Positions 1 to 12,279 of a DNA stretch of 64,000 nt are shown here, piece by piece. The translations under genes and the position numbers were made by a program. The stretch is from Isoperla grammatica. Its lineage: Eukaryota; Arthropoda; Insecta; Plecoptera; Perlodidae. Location: positions 40,505,625 through 40,569,624 of the forward strand of contig OX246739.1 of assembly GCA_945910005.1 (NCBI GenBank), in the 5' to 3' direction. Every line of letters starts with the position of its first letter. The stretch's first letter is position 1. Under the pieces are notes generated by a model. The model did no database searches. It saw nothing but the letters and a program-made list of their open reading frames with translations, and was not told the DNA's origin.

Positions 1-1590
1 GAATCAAGACAATGTTAATTTATTAATAGGGTATATCCAACTCTTTATTATACCCCTTGTGTGCAGGTTGTAACTTGAAAACAATTATTTAAGAACATGC
101 CTGTCTGGAATGAAACACATTTTACTACATCAATAATAATGCCATTGATCTTTCCATGGTAGATTATTCAATTACTGTTATTGTGCAAAATAGTGGGTGA
201 TATGTTAGTTTATATGCATTTAATATACAAGGGTAAATTATCTTGGTTGTTAACCAGCAGTTGGTTAAAGTCACTAGATTTCTATTGTAGTTACTGCATG
301 AAAATGTTGCAGTTTTTTCAATAATTGGGATTTCTTTGTCCAACAGGACAAAACGGATGACTTATCATTTAGACCTACTATGTTCACAAAATAGAACACT
401 TCTCTCTTCATTCCAAGTAAAGCTATAGGCCTAGAAATAATGTTGACACCAAAACACTGTGATAAACCAATGGGCTAAAAATACACAATGCAGCTAATGC
501 TGATATAATATTGGTGAACATGTTAATTAGGTAATTCCTAATTATTAATTAACTAATTAATTATCTAGTCAATTTAAAACACCTTTTAAGTTTAAAGTAT
601 TGTACAATGAAACCACTTTATAACAAATATGCCCTGCCTCATACAATACATGAATTTCCGCATAGTGTGCTGCATTATTTGTGCCCGCTGAGTGGAGTGC
701 ATTTATGTTGCTCAACAGAAGCAATTTGTAAATAGCAGATGGCTTCAGCATAAAGCTAGTCAGTAGCTTGGTTCCAAATGTTATCTAGAGTTTAGAGCTA
801 CGTGCTTGCAAACTGCTAAAATCTCTAGTCCTTCATCCATAGTTATCTTTCCATATTATGCAGCTGGGGTTATGCCTCTGACATTTCAAGTATGTGAAAA
901 GGGGTTTCATTGTATGATTATGTAATAAGGATTTTAGTTGTGGAAGGAAATGAAAATAACTTAATCCAAAACACGATTATACCAGCTTTGCCATGTATTA
1001 TAATAGTAAGCAGTAATGTACATCCCATACCATGGACATGGTACATAATCATTGGGCAAACATCGATGCATACACATTCATAGGTGTTGTTTTGTTACCA
1101 ATACATAATTACATTACTCCAATTTAGATTATATTGCAAATTATGATGTTATATTATTATTATACCATGAAATATGTAGCAATAAATAAACTTATTATAA
1201 TTTATAACCAATTATTTAACTACTTAATATTATAACAAAAATAATATCAGTCTTGCAAACCTTTTTATATTTCACTGGCTGCATCAGTACGTACATATAA
1301 ATTCTTAATAGTACTCTTAAGCCTGGCCATGTCTCACACAGCTACGACCAGGCAATGGGCAACATCTACACTACATCATTGTAAGAGTGATCTTATGGCA
1401 ACTCATGCCCTACATACGTGTAGTACTTCTTAGAAAAGACCTGTAATTATTAAACAAGACAGCTAGATTTGGAGACTGCACGTCCATGTTTTGTCTGTCT
1501 CTTCGTCTTTGAAAGGTGTGGTGACAAAGTAGCTTGTAGTTTGTTTCAAGTTGCACTATTATTATTTAGTGTTTAACGAAGTTCTCAACC
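1..1590. other. AT-rich non-coding stretch
   Basis: I see no exon with both splice borders, no RNA gene and no clear transposon ends here. The sequence is AT-rich with short poly-A/T runs. Open frames are short and have no recognisable protein features. Confidence 0.6.
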
Positions 1591-1595
1591 GATAG

Positions 1596-1676
1596 GTCAT
1601 ACGACGTCGGCCTTTTAGTGCCTCTTACGGCAGGCAGAGCTACCCTGGACCAATTCTATCCCGGGCACACACGAGG
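1596..1676. repeat. dispersed repeat, copy 1 (inverted copy at 3622-3698)
   Basis: About 60 bases, including the core ctaccctggacc and the flank ttctatc.cgggc, recur in reverse complement at 3622-3698. The two copies lie about 2 kb apart in opposite orientation. They could be the ends of an old element or two independent insertions; I cannot tell which. Confidence 0.5.
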
Positions 1677-2227
1677 TGTTCCAAATTGCAATTTAGAAGA
1701 AAATAAGGTATGTAGGCTGTAGTATTATGTATATTATTAATTTATTATTCATAATTCTTTTGGGTGAATCCACAAAAAATGAATCAATCAAAAAGAATAA
1801 TAACAGAAATCATAAATTAGTCCGAGAAAACATGTGCCAAAGTATTATGTTAATACACAGTAGTAGTTACTAAACAGATAAACAGAAATTTCGTGCCGAC
1901 AGTACTGTACATTCTATTCTACATTCAAACACCACATTTTAAATAATTGGCCGTTAAGCCCAAATATCAATTAATCATTAAATAATTGGCAATATGCCTG
2001 TGCAAATAGAATTTTCCAATTTGAATTGAATATTCAAGCAAAGTTGGAATATTACATAGTTTTGAATAATGATGGGAACACTGATTAGGCCTACTCATTT
2101 ATACTACTCATTAATTATGATTGTGCTGCGTTGCTATGACTGCTCTTGTCACAATTTACACGTACACGGTACACCAGTATTATATAGATAGATTAAAGTC
2201 GAGTTCCAAAGTTAATAAAAACCCTCA

Positions 2228-2304
2228 GCCCATACTGGGAATCAAACCCAGGATCTCCTGCATGGAAGCAGGAATAAACCCACTAGATTAACGAGCCACA
2301 CAAC
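2228..2304 (-). repeat. tRNA-Gly-like relic or SINE head
   Basis: On the minus strand there is an A-box-like stretch (TGGCTCGTTAATCTAGTGG), a five-pair anticodon-type stem CCTGC/GCAGG around TTCCAT, and a T arm CTGGG-TTTGATT-CCCAG with B-box GGTTTGATTCC. The acceptor stem does not pair and the anticodon loop has six bases. I therefore read it as a tRNA-derived SINE head or tRNA pseudogene, not a working tRNA gene. Confidence 0.5.
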
Positions 2305-2740
2305 ATAAGCAGTAAGCACATAGGGGATTAGTTATTCATGAAACAATTAGAATATTTGCACAGATGTAGTAGGCAAGTAATATGTAGCCTAAGCTTAAGT
2401 TCAAACTTCAAAGTAATGATTCTGCAAATGCAATTGGATTTTTGACACAAAATTGAAAAATAAAGTAAGCCTAGTGCAGATAACCTATTTCTTTGGGTAC
2501 TTAATTAACAGACAAAACATTCATTTGGGTTGCATTATTTTTAGAGAAAGATGTAGCCCACATCTGCAAGCACACCTGCAAAGTCCCACGTAAAAACTTG
2601 ATGTTTTCTACAAAACTATATTTGGAAGAGCCAATTGGCCAATATTGAGTACAACGTACAACCTAACCTACTTGATATCTGGCTAACGGTGGTTTGTCGC
2701 AACCCATTCAACATTGTAAAAAAGCACATGAAAACAAGGT

Positions 2741-2883
2741 GCGGTATTATTACGGCCCACTAAATATTTAGTCCGAGACTAACTTGTTATCTCCATGGCA
2801 ACTAGTACTACCAATCAGAACTGTTGTTAGCTAAAACAAGTTAGCCTCTTGACTAAATATTTAGCAGGCTGTCTTTATAAGTT
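2741..2883. mobile_element. MITE-like inverted repeat, same family as 38684-38825
   Basis: Arms around 2755-2795 and 2835-2870 pair and share actaaatatttag and ctaacttg. The outer end resembles the element at 38684 (ggtattat near the tip, taaatattta inside). Element type is an inference: a small Harbinger-like non-autonomous repeat. The target duplication is unclear. Confidence 0.45.
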
Positions 2884-3621
2884 AATACAATAGATTTATA
2901 GATCTGAGAAAATAGAAAGCAGACTAGACTATGTATCTGTAGATAGCCATGTTTATATTGTTTGAGCATACTGTTCTACCAGCAACAATAGTACATACTA
3001 CTAGGGGTGTTTACACATTTTACACAATGTAAGAAAAATTAACTTTTGAAATTGAAACCAAAAGTAATCATAATATGGCATGTTTCAAATAATATTATTA
3101 TTATCTATTAAGATTGAAGATTTGGCAAAGTTTTATAGCAGAAATACACAAGTAGAATCTTAAAGTATCACAAGTTTCTTACAAATAAGTAAATAGGCCC
3201 TACTGCCAGTATCGACTGTTTCAGTTTATGCACGTTTTGTAAAAATTGGAACACAGCCATTCATTACATACCCAACATTTGTAATTAACTCATATTTTGC
3301 TTATTTGGAAGACTACCCAATGCAATTGTAACCACCTGTAAATCAAAATATAGTGTGTAATTAATTAAATATATTTAATTACACAAAATAATTATGACTT
3401 GTAAGCACGCCAATTATATATGTACTGATACTGCACTGCTGAGTGAAATAATTAAGTAGCATTAATAAGGTAATTTAAAATAAAGGTTTTCAGTAGAATT
3501 GCTGTCTACTATTGAGAGAAACTATCAATTATTGACACAAATTTCATTCAACATATCATGCTGCATTCTGGATTCAGTAGTCTGTACATGAATCAATAAT
3601 ACAATAATATTGGATCAACTG

Positions 3622-3698
3622 TTTGGCCCGAGATAGAATAGGTCCAGGGTAGCTTTACCTGCCATAAGAGACCCAACGTCATATAATCTAGCAGTTGT
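3622..3698. repeat. dispersed repeat, copy 2 (inverted relative to 1596-1676)
   Basis: Reverse-complement partner of the repeat at 1596-1676, centred on ggtccagggtag. It is probably part of an old mobile element. Confidence 0.5.
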
Positions 3699-3794
3699 AA
3701 AAAGAGTAAAAGACATAAGCAAATTTTTTGAGAAGAGCAAGTTACCCACGGAAATCCAAACCCATTTTAATTTTAGACAATGTCGATAGGCTGT

Positions 3795-3957
3795 TCTATA
3801 TAGGCAACCCAAGACAACCTTACAAAACTTCCGTCATAGGCGAGGTATTCGCAGCCAATCAGCGATCGTTATCTGCGCGCGCTTGTCTCGGGCGGTTCGC
3901 TGGTTGGCTATGAATACCTCGCCTGTGACGAAAGGTAGTCTTGGGTTGCCTATAAGA
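3795..3957. mobile_element. foldback MITE carrying a CCAAT box
   Basis: The two halves are near-perfect inverted repeats: one arm starts tataggcaacccaagac and the other ends gtcttgggttgcctata. The loop is short and GC-rich. The arms contain gccaatcagcgatcg, which recurs in a second foldback at 54409-54556 in the same relative position, so the two belong to one family. No coding capacity. Confidence 0.75.
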
Positions 3958-4222
3958 CTGTTTCTTTCTAATGCTTGAATTTTCGTTACATGTATTTAAC
4001 ACAACAAACAAAATGCATCAAAATTGCTCAATAGGTAGGAGGTAAAAATAATGGAGGAATATACAGTATGTTACTACTATATGATTGATTAACAAATATT
4101 TTCAATCCTTAGTAGTTGGTACCGGTACCAATAATTTGTCATTGCGTTATTGCTCAATGATCATCATACTCATACTTTATGGAACTCTAAAACATTTGTA
4201 AATGAGGTAGGCCTACACTGAA

Positions 4223-4714
4223 CCGATTTTTTAAATTTTAGTACGTGCAATTCATTACTGCTTTCGACTAGGGATGAATTCAATTGGTAAATTTGCTAAC
4301 TGCATATTCAAATATCTTGCTATTGTGTGTATGGTTAATAATCAACAATAATTAGGAACAACATCATGAAACACATGTAAACTTGGTAAAAATTCATTAC
4401 AATAAATATTTATAAACTGAACTGATATTTGTTATAGAAAGCTGTAAAAATAGGCAAACACATTAAGGCCATTATATATTACAGTACAGTATTAGAAATA
4501 GAAATCGCCTCGGAGCAGTTTGATAATATATATATATATCAAACACCCTTATCCAACATTCGTCGGGTCGGGGGGTGACAAGTCACCAGTTTCTCGGGCT
4601 ATCTTCTAGTGCTTGCTAGCCAGGCTCAGCACCTCATCTACTTCGTTTTCTTCTATAACTGCCGATTTTTTAAATTTTAGTACGTGCAATTCATTACTGC
4701 TTTCGACTAGGGAA
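4223..4714. repeat. 52-bp direct repeat, copies at 4223-4275 and 4662-4714
   Basis: The block from ccgattttttaaatttta to ctttcgactaggga occurs twice in the same orientation about 440 bases apart, essentially identical. The DNA between contains an AT microsatellite and no gene. This may be a recent local duplication or the ends of a small insertion. Confidence 0.7.
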
Positions 4715-4820
4715 AATAATAAGTTTGGGAAAATTCTCTGTAAGACTGAGAATGTGTATTTAACTTTCAAGCACCGATATGGTGGTTAACTAACGTGACA
4801 AGAGCTCGCATCGGCTCGTT

Positions 4821-5299
4821 ACCATCTGTACTTATTTAGACTGATTGAAAAAAAAACTGATTGAAATTTTGTTTCGTGTAGTGACTGTACGTTGGCACAA
4901 AATGGCGGTTATACCAACCCCTCACAATAAAAATAAAATGTGGTCTTCGATCATGCAGTCTACTTTCGGTCAGTTTTTTCGATCAGTTTACTTTCAAGGG
5001 AAGTTAGGCAGCTAGGAAAAGTCATTTACTGGGTAAAGATCAACCAGACCTTACTTTTGAGGGATGTCACCCAGCTGGGAAAGTTATTTGCTGGGAAAAG
5101 GAAAAGGAAAAAAAAAACTTCCCTCAACGGAAAAAGTGACCGAAAATAAACTGATCGAAAGTAGACTGCATGATCGAAGACCATGTTTTATTTTTAATGT
5201 TAGCGAGGTTGGTATAGCCGCCATTTTGTGCGTACGTGTCACTACACGAAGAAAATGTTCGATCAGTTTTTTCAATCAGTCTATATAAGTACAGATGGT
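4821..5299. mobile_element. 479-bp foldback DNA transposon
   Basis: Arms of about 165 bp (4821-4990 and 5135-5299) match in reverse complement with few differences. Both tips read accatctgtactta. The arms include aaaatggcgg and tcgatcatgcagtctact. The centre holds two degenerate copies of a ggcagctagg/cccagctggg motif. No transposase and no obvious target duplication. Confidence 0.8.
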
Positions 5300-6600
5300 C
5301 TACCGCCCTCGCATCTTAATACACATGGTACTAGCAGACTCGGCTAGCAAGTTCCATAACTATAAGTTTGGCTAGGCATAGCATAGCCCATAAGTGTGAA
5401 AGAAAAAGAGTAACAATATTAACTGCTTGAAAGAAAGAAGTACGTAGTTAACTGTAATATATTCTCAACGCCTCTCTTTCTAGAAAAGCTCAAAACTATA
5501 TAGGAACTGTATTTTTAAGTGTTTGAATCATCTTGCACGGAGCACCAAATAATTCACGTTTTCTGGCAACAGTAACAGCACCATTAGATGTCATTGCCAG
5601 ACATGTACATTTAATCAATACACTGCCAAATATTGCGTTTATTATAGTGGTGTTCAACGATATTTTTTCCAGTATGGACATCGGCGCCATTTTGCTGATA
5701 ATCGTTATAAAAAAAATGATGTGGATATCACAATGTCAAATTATTATGATGATGATAAAACAATACCTAAATAAGATATCATTGTTAACTTGAAATATTT
5801 CAGCCACGGTCTGCAGTAGGCCTATGCGCTGCTACTTGCTGCCAGCGATAAAGCCTTCGAGTTGGCGAGAAAGAGCGAGAAAAAGAATTCGAAAACTACC
5901 GTCATAAAAATAGGAACACAATACCGAATAGCAACTTTCTTTTTGGAAAGAATTCCAGGTACAAAGAGTTGCATGGATCGAATGTTTAGACGTCAGAGAG
6001 CTCTACAATAAAGCGCACCAGCTGTTGTGGTAAAGCGGCACTCGGGTCGGTGGGAGAGGTTTGCAGTTACAAACTGCAGCAAAGCGTTATACAGGCCACG
6101 GCAGAAATATTTTTGGTTTACCACGATATTGCGATATTTTCAATATGACACTACCATATTGATTTTGGAATTAAGTCAATTAACCTCCACTTCCTCCCGG
6201 TAGGCCTATTGTTATCGTATTGAATAATGGATATCGTTGAAAACCACTAGCGTATAATACTACATGCAATCGGCATTATCAAGCACATTATGCAAGCAAT
6301 CGACATGCAATAATTTTGTTTAAAGCAAAGTAGGCTGATATGGTTGGAATTAAGAATTATGTGAACTGTGTGAATTCCAAACAACATAAATGAACCTTGG
6401 AACTATTTCTGTTGATTGTTGAGAATTATAACATTTATCATGTAATTTTTTTCCCATCTACAAACCTAGAAATGTCCTCAAGGCACTGTTTTAGCTTCTT
6501 CATTTTGATGCCGTAACTGTTTCTAAAAACTTGTTGAGCACATGATCAGGGTTAGTTCGGAAGTCCAGTTCACACAACTCTACTTGATATACGTTCCACT
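5300..6600. other. non-coding DNA downstream of ATG13
   Basis: AT-rich sequence without supported exons. It contains a small hairpin around 6058-6090 (ttgcagttacaaactgcag). Short frames in 5496-5793 lie on both strands and have no protein features I recognise. Confidence 0.5.
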
Positions 6601-6609
6601 TAACTTAAG

Positions 6610-6615
6610 TTTATT
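6610..6615 (-). terminator. candidate poly(A) signal of ATG13
   Basis: AATAAA on the minus strand, 61 bases past the ATG13 stop codon. Spacing and position fit a 3' end signal, but no cDNA evidence is available. Confidence 0.5.
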
Positions 6616-6675
6616 TAATTTATGTATGTACAATAATATACATGAGCGCATAATTTAATCCAGTCTTTAGTAAAT

Positions 6676-9600
6676 TTAGTTATTGTTGTCGTTCACGCAC
6701 AAGGTGCTTAGTAACTCGTCGTACTCCTTTATACTAGATTCGCAACTCTCCAGAGTTTTAGTGATTTCTTCCAATTGTTCAGTGATCGGTGGCTGCTCTG
6801 TGAATATCTTCAACTGTGGAGCTGTTTGACATTCTCTGTAGAAAGTACTTAGCTCGCTGTTCGCATTGCCGCCCGCAAATGGAGTTTTCTGCCAAGAGTA
6901 ATAAATAACAAGTTAGAATACGAAAACAGAATGACCACATGCACTCATTTACTGTAGGCCTACATACAGTAATAAAGAAGACGAGTAAACAAACGAGTGA
7001 ATAAACAAAATGTAGAAAATATAATATGAATTAATAGCCGTCACCAAACTTGTCACCACTTTAATGCTCAAATGACAAATATAATGACAGTTTATGTATT
7101 ATATGTAGGGCTGCCCAACGATAAAAAAAATCATATCGATATCGCGGGAAGAAATATCGATATCGCGTCGCGATATCAAAGTTTTCAAGTGACGTATCGA
7201 TATCGGCGATATCGCCACATCGAAACTTTTCTCGTCTGTTTTTAGGATTTACAGGCCAGCTAGAGGTCAATCTTAAACAGTATTACGTAAAGAAATATTT
7301 TAGCTTTGAAATGTCTTACTACGTGTGTCAATTTGTTTGTTGTACTATTCAAATTGTAAAATATCCACACAAAACAGCGATGGTGTGGTTGGCGTGACGT
7401 GATACGTAATCGGTTTTTTGTATCATTTAGCTTATTAGGCACAAGTTCGATATCACGATATGTACGATATATTAATTCTATATCGATATCGAATTATTTA
7501 TCTATTATCGATATTTTATCGAATTATCGATATCGTTGGGCAGCCCTAATTATATGGTACCTATGACAAATCGAATATTTTTTATCTTGTATAGGCCTAC
7601 CTGTTGAATTTTAGAGAGGGTTATAAATCTACATCTACAACCAAGCCTCACTGCATTCACCCCATTTCTATGGCCGTCCCTTTATTTTAAGCAACTGTCA
7701 CAGCCACCAGAAAATCACTTCGTACTAACCAGTAACCACCCATTTCCATTTGTCCCAACTGACAGAGGTACCTGTGGTTGGATCTTTTATGCATTGGAAC
7801 CATTAGTAATAGAACAATATTACCATGGTCACATTTTGTTAGGGGTTTGAAATAATAGTGAAATAATTAAAGCCTGCTAAATTCATTTGTCTGGGAATAA
7901 ATTTTAGGTGGGCAATATGAACTTAATTCGGCCCACTGCTAAGCTAGTTGAGGCTAGGCCAAATAATTTTAGATTTTTTATTTTACATAAAATTGCATTT
8001 TAAATAACTGATGTTTGAGAAAACACAAGCAATGAGATTCAAAAGAAGAAAAAAATATACTAAAATCATAACTTAGTTTGCATGATTTGAAGAGGCCTAA
8101 ATGGCTAGGATAAGTTGGCTACTCATCTACTTGTGTCTATGTGCGACCTACCTAACGTTTTAAGGTAAGCTGTCGTCCTTCTGTACCTATCCCCTCACTA
8201 GAACATGTTAATTTGTGTTCCTAGTCCAACTAAAATCATAACTGTTAGTTTGAAAAACAAGTTCTGTAAAATGTGATAGTTCTGGAAATTATGGATGCCG
8301 ACATAGTAATGGAAATTATAAAAAGAAGACATACATGCTCACTTAGAAATAAGCAGGAACACACGTTTAATAACTATGCAACCTCTACTATATTATTACA
8401 GTATGCACAATTTAAAATAGGCAAACATATAATATATGACATTGACTCCCTGCCCGACGCAATGAGCAGGACAGAGAAGGAGGCAGCCTTGTATTGGATG
8501 GCAAGAAAGAAGAATGGTTGAAGAGGCCAACTCTGCACAGGACAAAAAAAAAAAAATCTTGACCCCGTTTCCAACATTAATTTATCGGGTAATATTAAAT
8601 TAAAAATTTGAATCAATGTAAATATCAACTAACTCCACCATTTTTCTTGCTTTTTAAATGTAAACAACTTTAGCCAAGACATCAAAACGCTGTCAGAAAA
8701 TGTTTACAGTAATTACAATCAATATTACCCTGACCTACAGATAGTATTGCGATAGGTCTACTTAGTGATGGAACATTGAAAATTTTCAATTGAAAATTTT
8801 TTTTTTCACTCAATTCACTGAAAATTTTCCGGAAATTTTCAACTAGGCTTGAAAATTTTCATCGAAAATTTTCAATATTTGGTTTTGTTTATATTTTGTA
8901 AGCATAGAACATTCAAATAGGTTTAAGTCAATTATGTGGTTGTAAAGATGGCAACAAAAAAAACTATCAAACATTTCATTTGCTTAGTAGAAAGTTTAAT
9001 AACAATGGATGATTGTGTAGTAAAATTCATGAAAAAACCACCAGGGCCTGTTAATTCGTTACTTTTCCCTTTCAATGAAGAAACATCAACAGTAAGTTTT
9101 AAAGAAATAAAAGGTATATTGGGTCAACCAGCAGTTGATCGCCGGGAGGTAAAGACATTTTCTGAAGATTTGTCTATGTTCAAGAACTTGTGTTAAACAT
9201 AGTTATTAGGTTGTATTTTGTACTTAATTTATATTTTGTAAACTTAATTTATTCTTTTTAGGCCTACCTGTTAATATATAGGTATGTGCGTGTACCTGGC
9301 CTTGCCTTCAACCACTTGCTAGTGGTTACCGCTTATACAAACCACACTGTACTGTTTTACAAAATAAAAACCTTATAATCAGTGGGCTCATGTTTTATTT
9401 CGGGCACCGTTAGGGTTGTAGGTTGTAACGTTTTTTTAACCTTGCGTATGAGAAAGCAACAAAATTGAAAATTTTCACGAAAATTTTCGTGAAAATTTTC
9501 AACCAAAAAAGTTTTCATGAAAATTCCCATCACTAGGTCTACTGTCTACAACTTCCACTAGAGACCTACTCACAACAGCCCTCGAAAAGTCGTCAGTAAG

Positions 9601-12180
9601 TTGACTCGCTAAGACCAATGTACTCTCGCCAGGAATGCAGGGAATGGAAGGAGTCTGGGGCAAAGCCCCATTTACTGGAGGCCAAGTCGCCAAAGACGAG
9701 AAATTTTGTTGAGCCTAATTTCGCATTTAATGGCCTAAAATGGATTTTCACGCTAATTCTGTGTGCAAGCAGGCTAAGCTACCAACGGAAACATGAGACA
9801 CTATTTAATCACTATTGATGCATTTAATTTACCAGTGATCCCCCTACCTCCCCAGGACACTTGTTACTCGCCAGTGGCGAGTGGGCGAGTGGACTACTCA
9901 AAGGCTGACTCACAACCCGCATATCTTCAAACTCAACATGGATGCATTTTCGTCTTTCCACAACACCATGACCGATTCTGGTAAATTAACAGTCCACACC
10001 CTGGATAGCATGTTAATTGTTAATTGCATGTTAATGTGACTGAAATTACCAAGTCTACCATAATGAAGTCCTCATTGGTGCTGAGCACCGAACAGCTGGA
10101 GCGTCTCGAGTCAGCGGCCGAGGCGCATCTCGGCATTATGTTCCCATTCCCGTCGTCTTCCGTGTCCTCTTCGGTAGCAACGCACAGGTTACCGGGCGAT
10201 GTGTGGAAGTTGCCTGCTGCCTGTAACCCGACAATCTTTCTATGCACTAAGCACCTAACATTTGTCCTGTGCAGTTTTTTCAGTGAGGGATAATGTGCGC
10301 TCTAGTCTAGCCATACGATTGTCTTACCGCGTGTTGTAGCATAGACGGTTGTGGTGGGGTCTGTTGCCTCGGAGAGAGAAGGCTACTGAAGGGGACGTTT
10401 GGAATAACTAGATCGGGCTCGATGGGCTGGGGTGGTGGGCGACACGTGTCTGCAAACGCTCCAACTTTGATCGTCTCGCTGAGGGACGCTGCGTTGTCCT
10501 CGCTGAAACAAGCATATAAACATCTTCTTGAACAGTTGTTACATTGTCAATTTATTGTCACAACTTATTGGTTTAACTTGTTGACTGTATTTAGATAACA
10601 TGGAACTGGTACATTTGTAAGCCTAAATGCTACATGCTACAGTTGTATAGCAGAAGAAAAAGCATTATTAAAAACTAAGTTAGAATAAATAAGCCTAATT
10701 AATACGATTGGAGTACTACAGTACTTCTTAATTTTTTCTAATTGAAGTAACTTCACCCTGCACAAAGGAATAGTCGACCCCTACACCTAGGGGAACCCAT
10801 TGTTGCTACGGATTTGTTTTGTTTATGGGAAATAACATGGAAACAACTGTTACCTTGGTAACAATGGGCGCCCCTAGCCCTAGGTGTAAGGGCCGACTAT
10901 GAATGACAATGGAACATGCGGATTATAAGTTTAGGCCTATATTAAGCATTTAATTCAAAAATAGGCCTAAATATTCATATAGTAATTAGTAATTAGTAAT
11001 AACCTACATTTTTCTTTTTACAATATTATTATATTTGCCATCCTGTTAGGTATTTTGTGTTAAAACTTATAATAAGAATTTCAGTTTGGTTTGTTGATAT
11101 TAGTCGTTTTCGGGTGTTATTCGACTGTCGAACCAATGCTTACCTTTGTTGATAACGTGCGTGTCGTGGACTGAGGTCTGGGTGAAAATGATCACTTTTT
11201 AGCATTATAGAAGTATCTTTGCCAGTATTTTGGGGTGATATAGTCATTTTCGTTCTATATGACACCGAGAGGTGCAAGGTTCCCACCGGCGTGCAGAGTT
11301 GTCCGACTCGAATATACTTGTAACCTTCGCCGAGGCTATGTAGTTGCGGCTCTCCCATGTAAATACGGTAGCATATTACGTAGGAGTCGGGCCCTTGCCG
11401 CCTAGATAGTTTATACGCGGGAGTAACCCTTGTTACTGACACTAACGATTTCAATAGAATTCCCATCCGATTGTAAACTGTGTACGTGACGCGAACAGAC
11501 GTGTCGCATTGCTCCGGTAGTACACCAAGACACCAGGTTTCTAACATCATTGTGTCGCCTTCGATAGTTCGCAGGGAGATCTCGACACAAATTGGAAGTC
11601 GTGAGGTCACCACTTCACCACAAAGTGCCCGTTTTGCTTCTGCAAGCACATCCGGCAAGTCTTGTATTGCTAAATTGAACTGAAAAATACAAAAGCTGAT
11701 ATTTAGACAGTAATTTGAAAATGAAGATGTAGCCCTAAATGGTAGTCTTAGTCTAACATGTCAGCTTTCAATCCTAGTCGCATGAGATGAAGTGCTTTGC
11801 AGAAGAAAGGGGATGATTGATTGGTATTAAATCATCTCCAACAATATGTATGTAGGCCTACCTACTAAACACTTTCCTTCACTTTCTTTTTAATTTTGCC
11901 TGCGTGCTTCTTGATCATAGAGACAAAGTTTAGTTAGCTTTGAAAGATATTTTTCATGGCTCTTGTGGAAGGCAGAAGCAATATCACAAAATAACAATAA
12001 AAGTAGACATAACTAATTTCATCTTACCCAGTCGGTGCCAGATGAATGTGGCTTGCATTTTGTTTGCACTTTGTCACCAAGTCTTGACTGAACAATTATT
12101 TGTGCAGCTTTCAATGCCAGGAATTTTGTGAATTTGTCCAAATCTTTTTTGTCTTGAATGCTTAATTTAACAGTTGCCAT
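6676..12180 (-). CDS. ATG13: ATG13, autophagy-related protein 13 (five coding exons, 415 aa)
   Basis: Scaffold subunit of the ULK1/ATG1 kinase complex that starts autophagosome formation in the cytosol. Exons: 12028-12180, 11144-11679, 10328-10502, 10050-10220, 6676-6888; total 1248 bases, with all phases closing. The start at 12180 sits in a strong context (accATGg); an in-frame ATG at 12189 is weaker and has a stop just upstream. Exons 1-2 encode the HORMA domain, seen as [20 protein letters not shown], then [18 protein letters not shown] and YRIYMGE. Exon 3 carries KVGAFAD. Exon 4 ends NEDFIMVDL, matching the LC3-interacting motif position in animal ATG13. The last exon carries [13 protein letters not shown], like the ULK1-binding tail. 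The protein is shorter than human ATG13 because the linker after the HORMA domain is short. Long intron 4 holds two hAT elements. Confidence 0.92.
7106..7548. mobile_element. hAT-type non-autonomous transposon with 8-bp target duplication
   Basis: Ends are inverted: tagggctgcccaacgata at the left and tatcgttgggcagcccta at the right. The element is flanked by identical 8-bp duplications attatatg (7098-7105 and 7549-7556), the hAT signature. The interior near both ends is packed with atcgatatcg steps. No transposase. It lies in ATG13 intron 4. Confidence 0.93.
7557..8762. other. ATG13 intron sequence
   Basis: No supported exon or clear repeat. An 82-codon frame at 8273-8521 has no splice context and no recognised domain, so I leave it uncalled. 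Confidence 0.5.
8763..9535. mobile_element. 773-bp hAT-type element with 8-bp target duplication
   Basis: Flanked by exact 8-bp duplications ggtctact (8755-8762 and 9536-9543). Left tip tagtgatgg and right tip ccatcacta are inverted. Subterminal DNA on both sides repeats gaaaattttc many times, a likely transposase-binding array. It carries one 82-codon frame (8948-9196) and an AATAAA at 9363-9368. Confidence 0.92.
8948..9196 (+). CDS. 82-aa frame inside a hAT element, unknown
   Basis: Starts at ATG 8948 and ends at TAA. It contains a Lys-rich start, [15 protein letters not shown] and [19 protein letters not shown], then a short [12 protein letters not shown] tail. I do not recognise it. An AATAAA follows 167 bases later. 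It is either a remnant of transposase-linked coding DNA or a captured host exon. Being the only frame in the element's gene-like core makes it more than a random ORF, but expression is unproven. Confidence 0.35.
   Translation: MATKKTIKHFICLVESLITMDDCVVKFMKKPPGPVNSLLFPFNEETSTVSFKEIKGILGQPAVDRREVKTFSEDLSMFKNLC
10770..10900. mobile_element. 131-bp foldback MITE in ATG13 intron 2
   Basis: Inverted ends: tagtcgacccctacacctag on the left pairs with ctaggtgtaagggccgacta on the right, followed inward by cccattgtt/aacaatggg. It sits between ATG13 coding exons 2 and 3. No coding capacity. Confidence 0.7.
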
Positions 12181-12279
12181 GGTCTTCATTCAATATAGGT
12201 AAAAAATGATGCCTGTTCTTTCATTGGATCATTGGCTGCATGGTGTATACATGGTGCTACCTAGGTATTCACCTTAGAT

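Noticed and set aside
8273..8521. 82-codon frame in ATG13 intron 4
   Set aside because: No splice context and no recognisable family.
10024..10293. 89-codon plus-strand frame over ATG13 exon 4
   Set aside because: It is the antisense shadow of the minus-strand exon, which has proper splice sites and ATG13 motifs.
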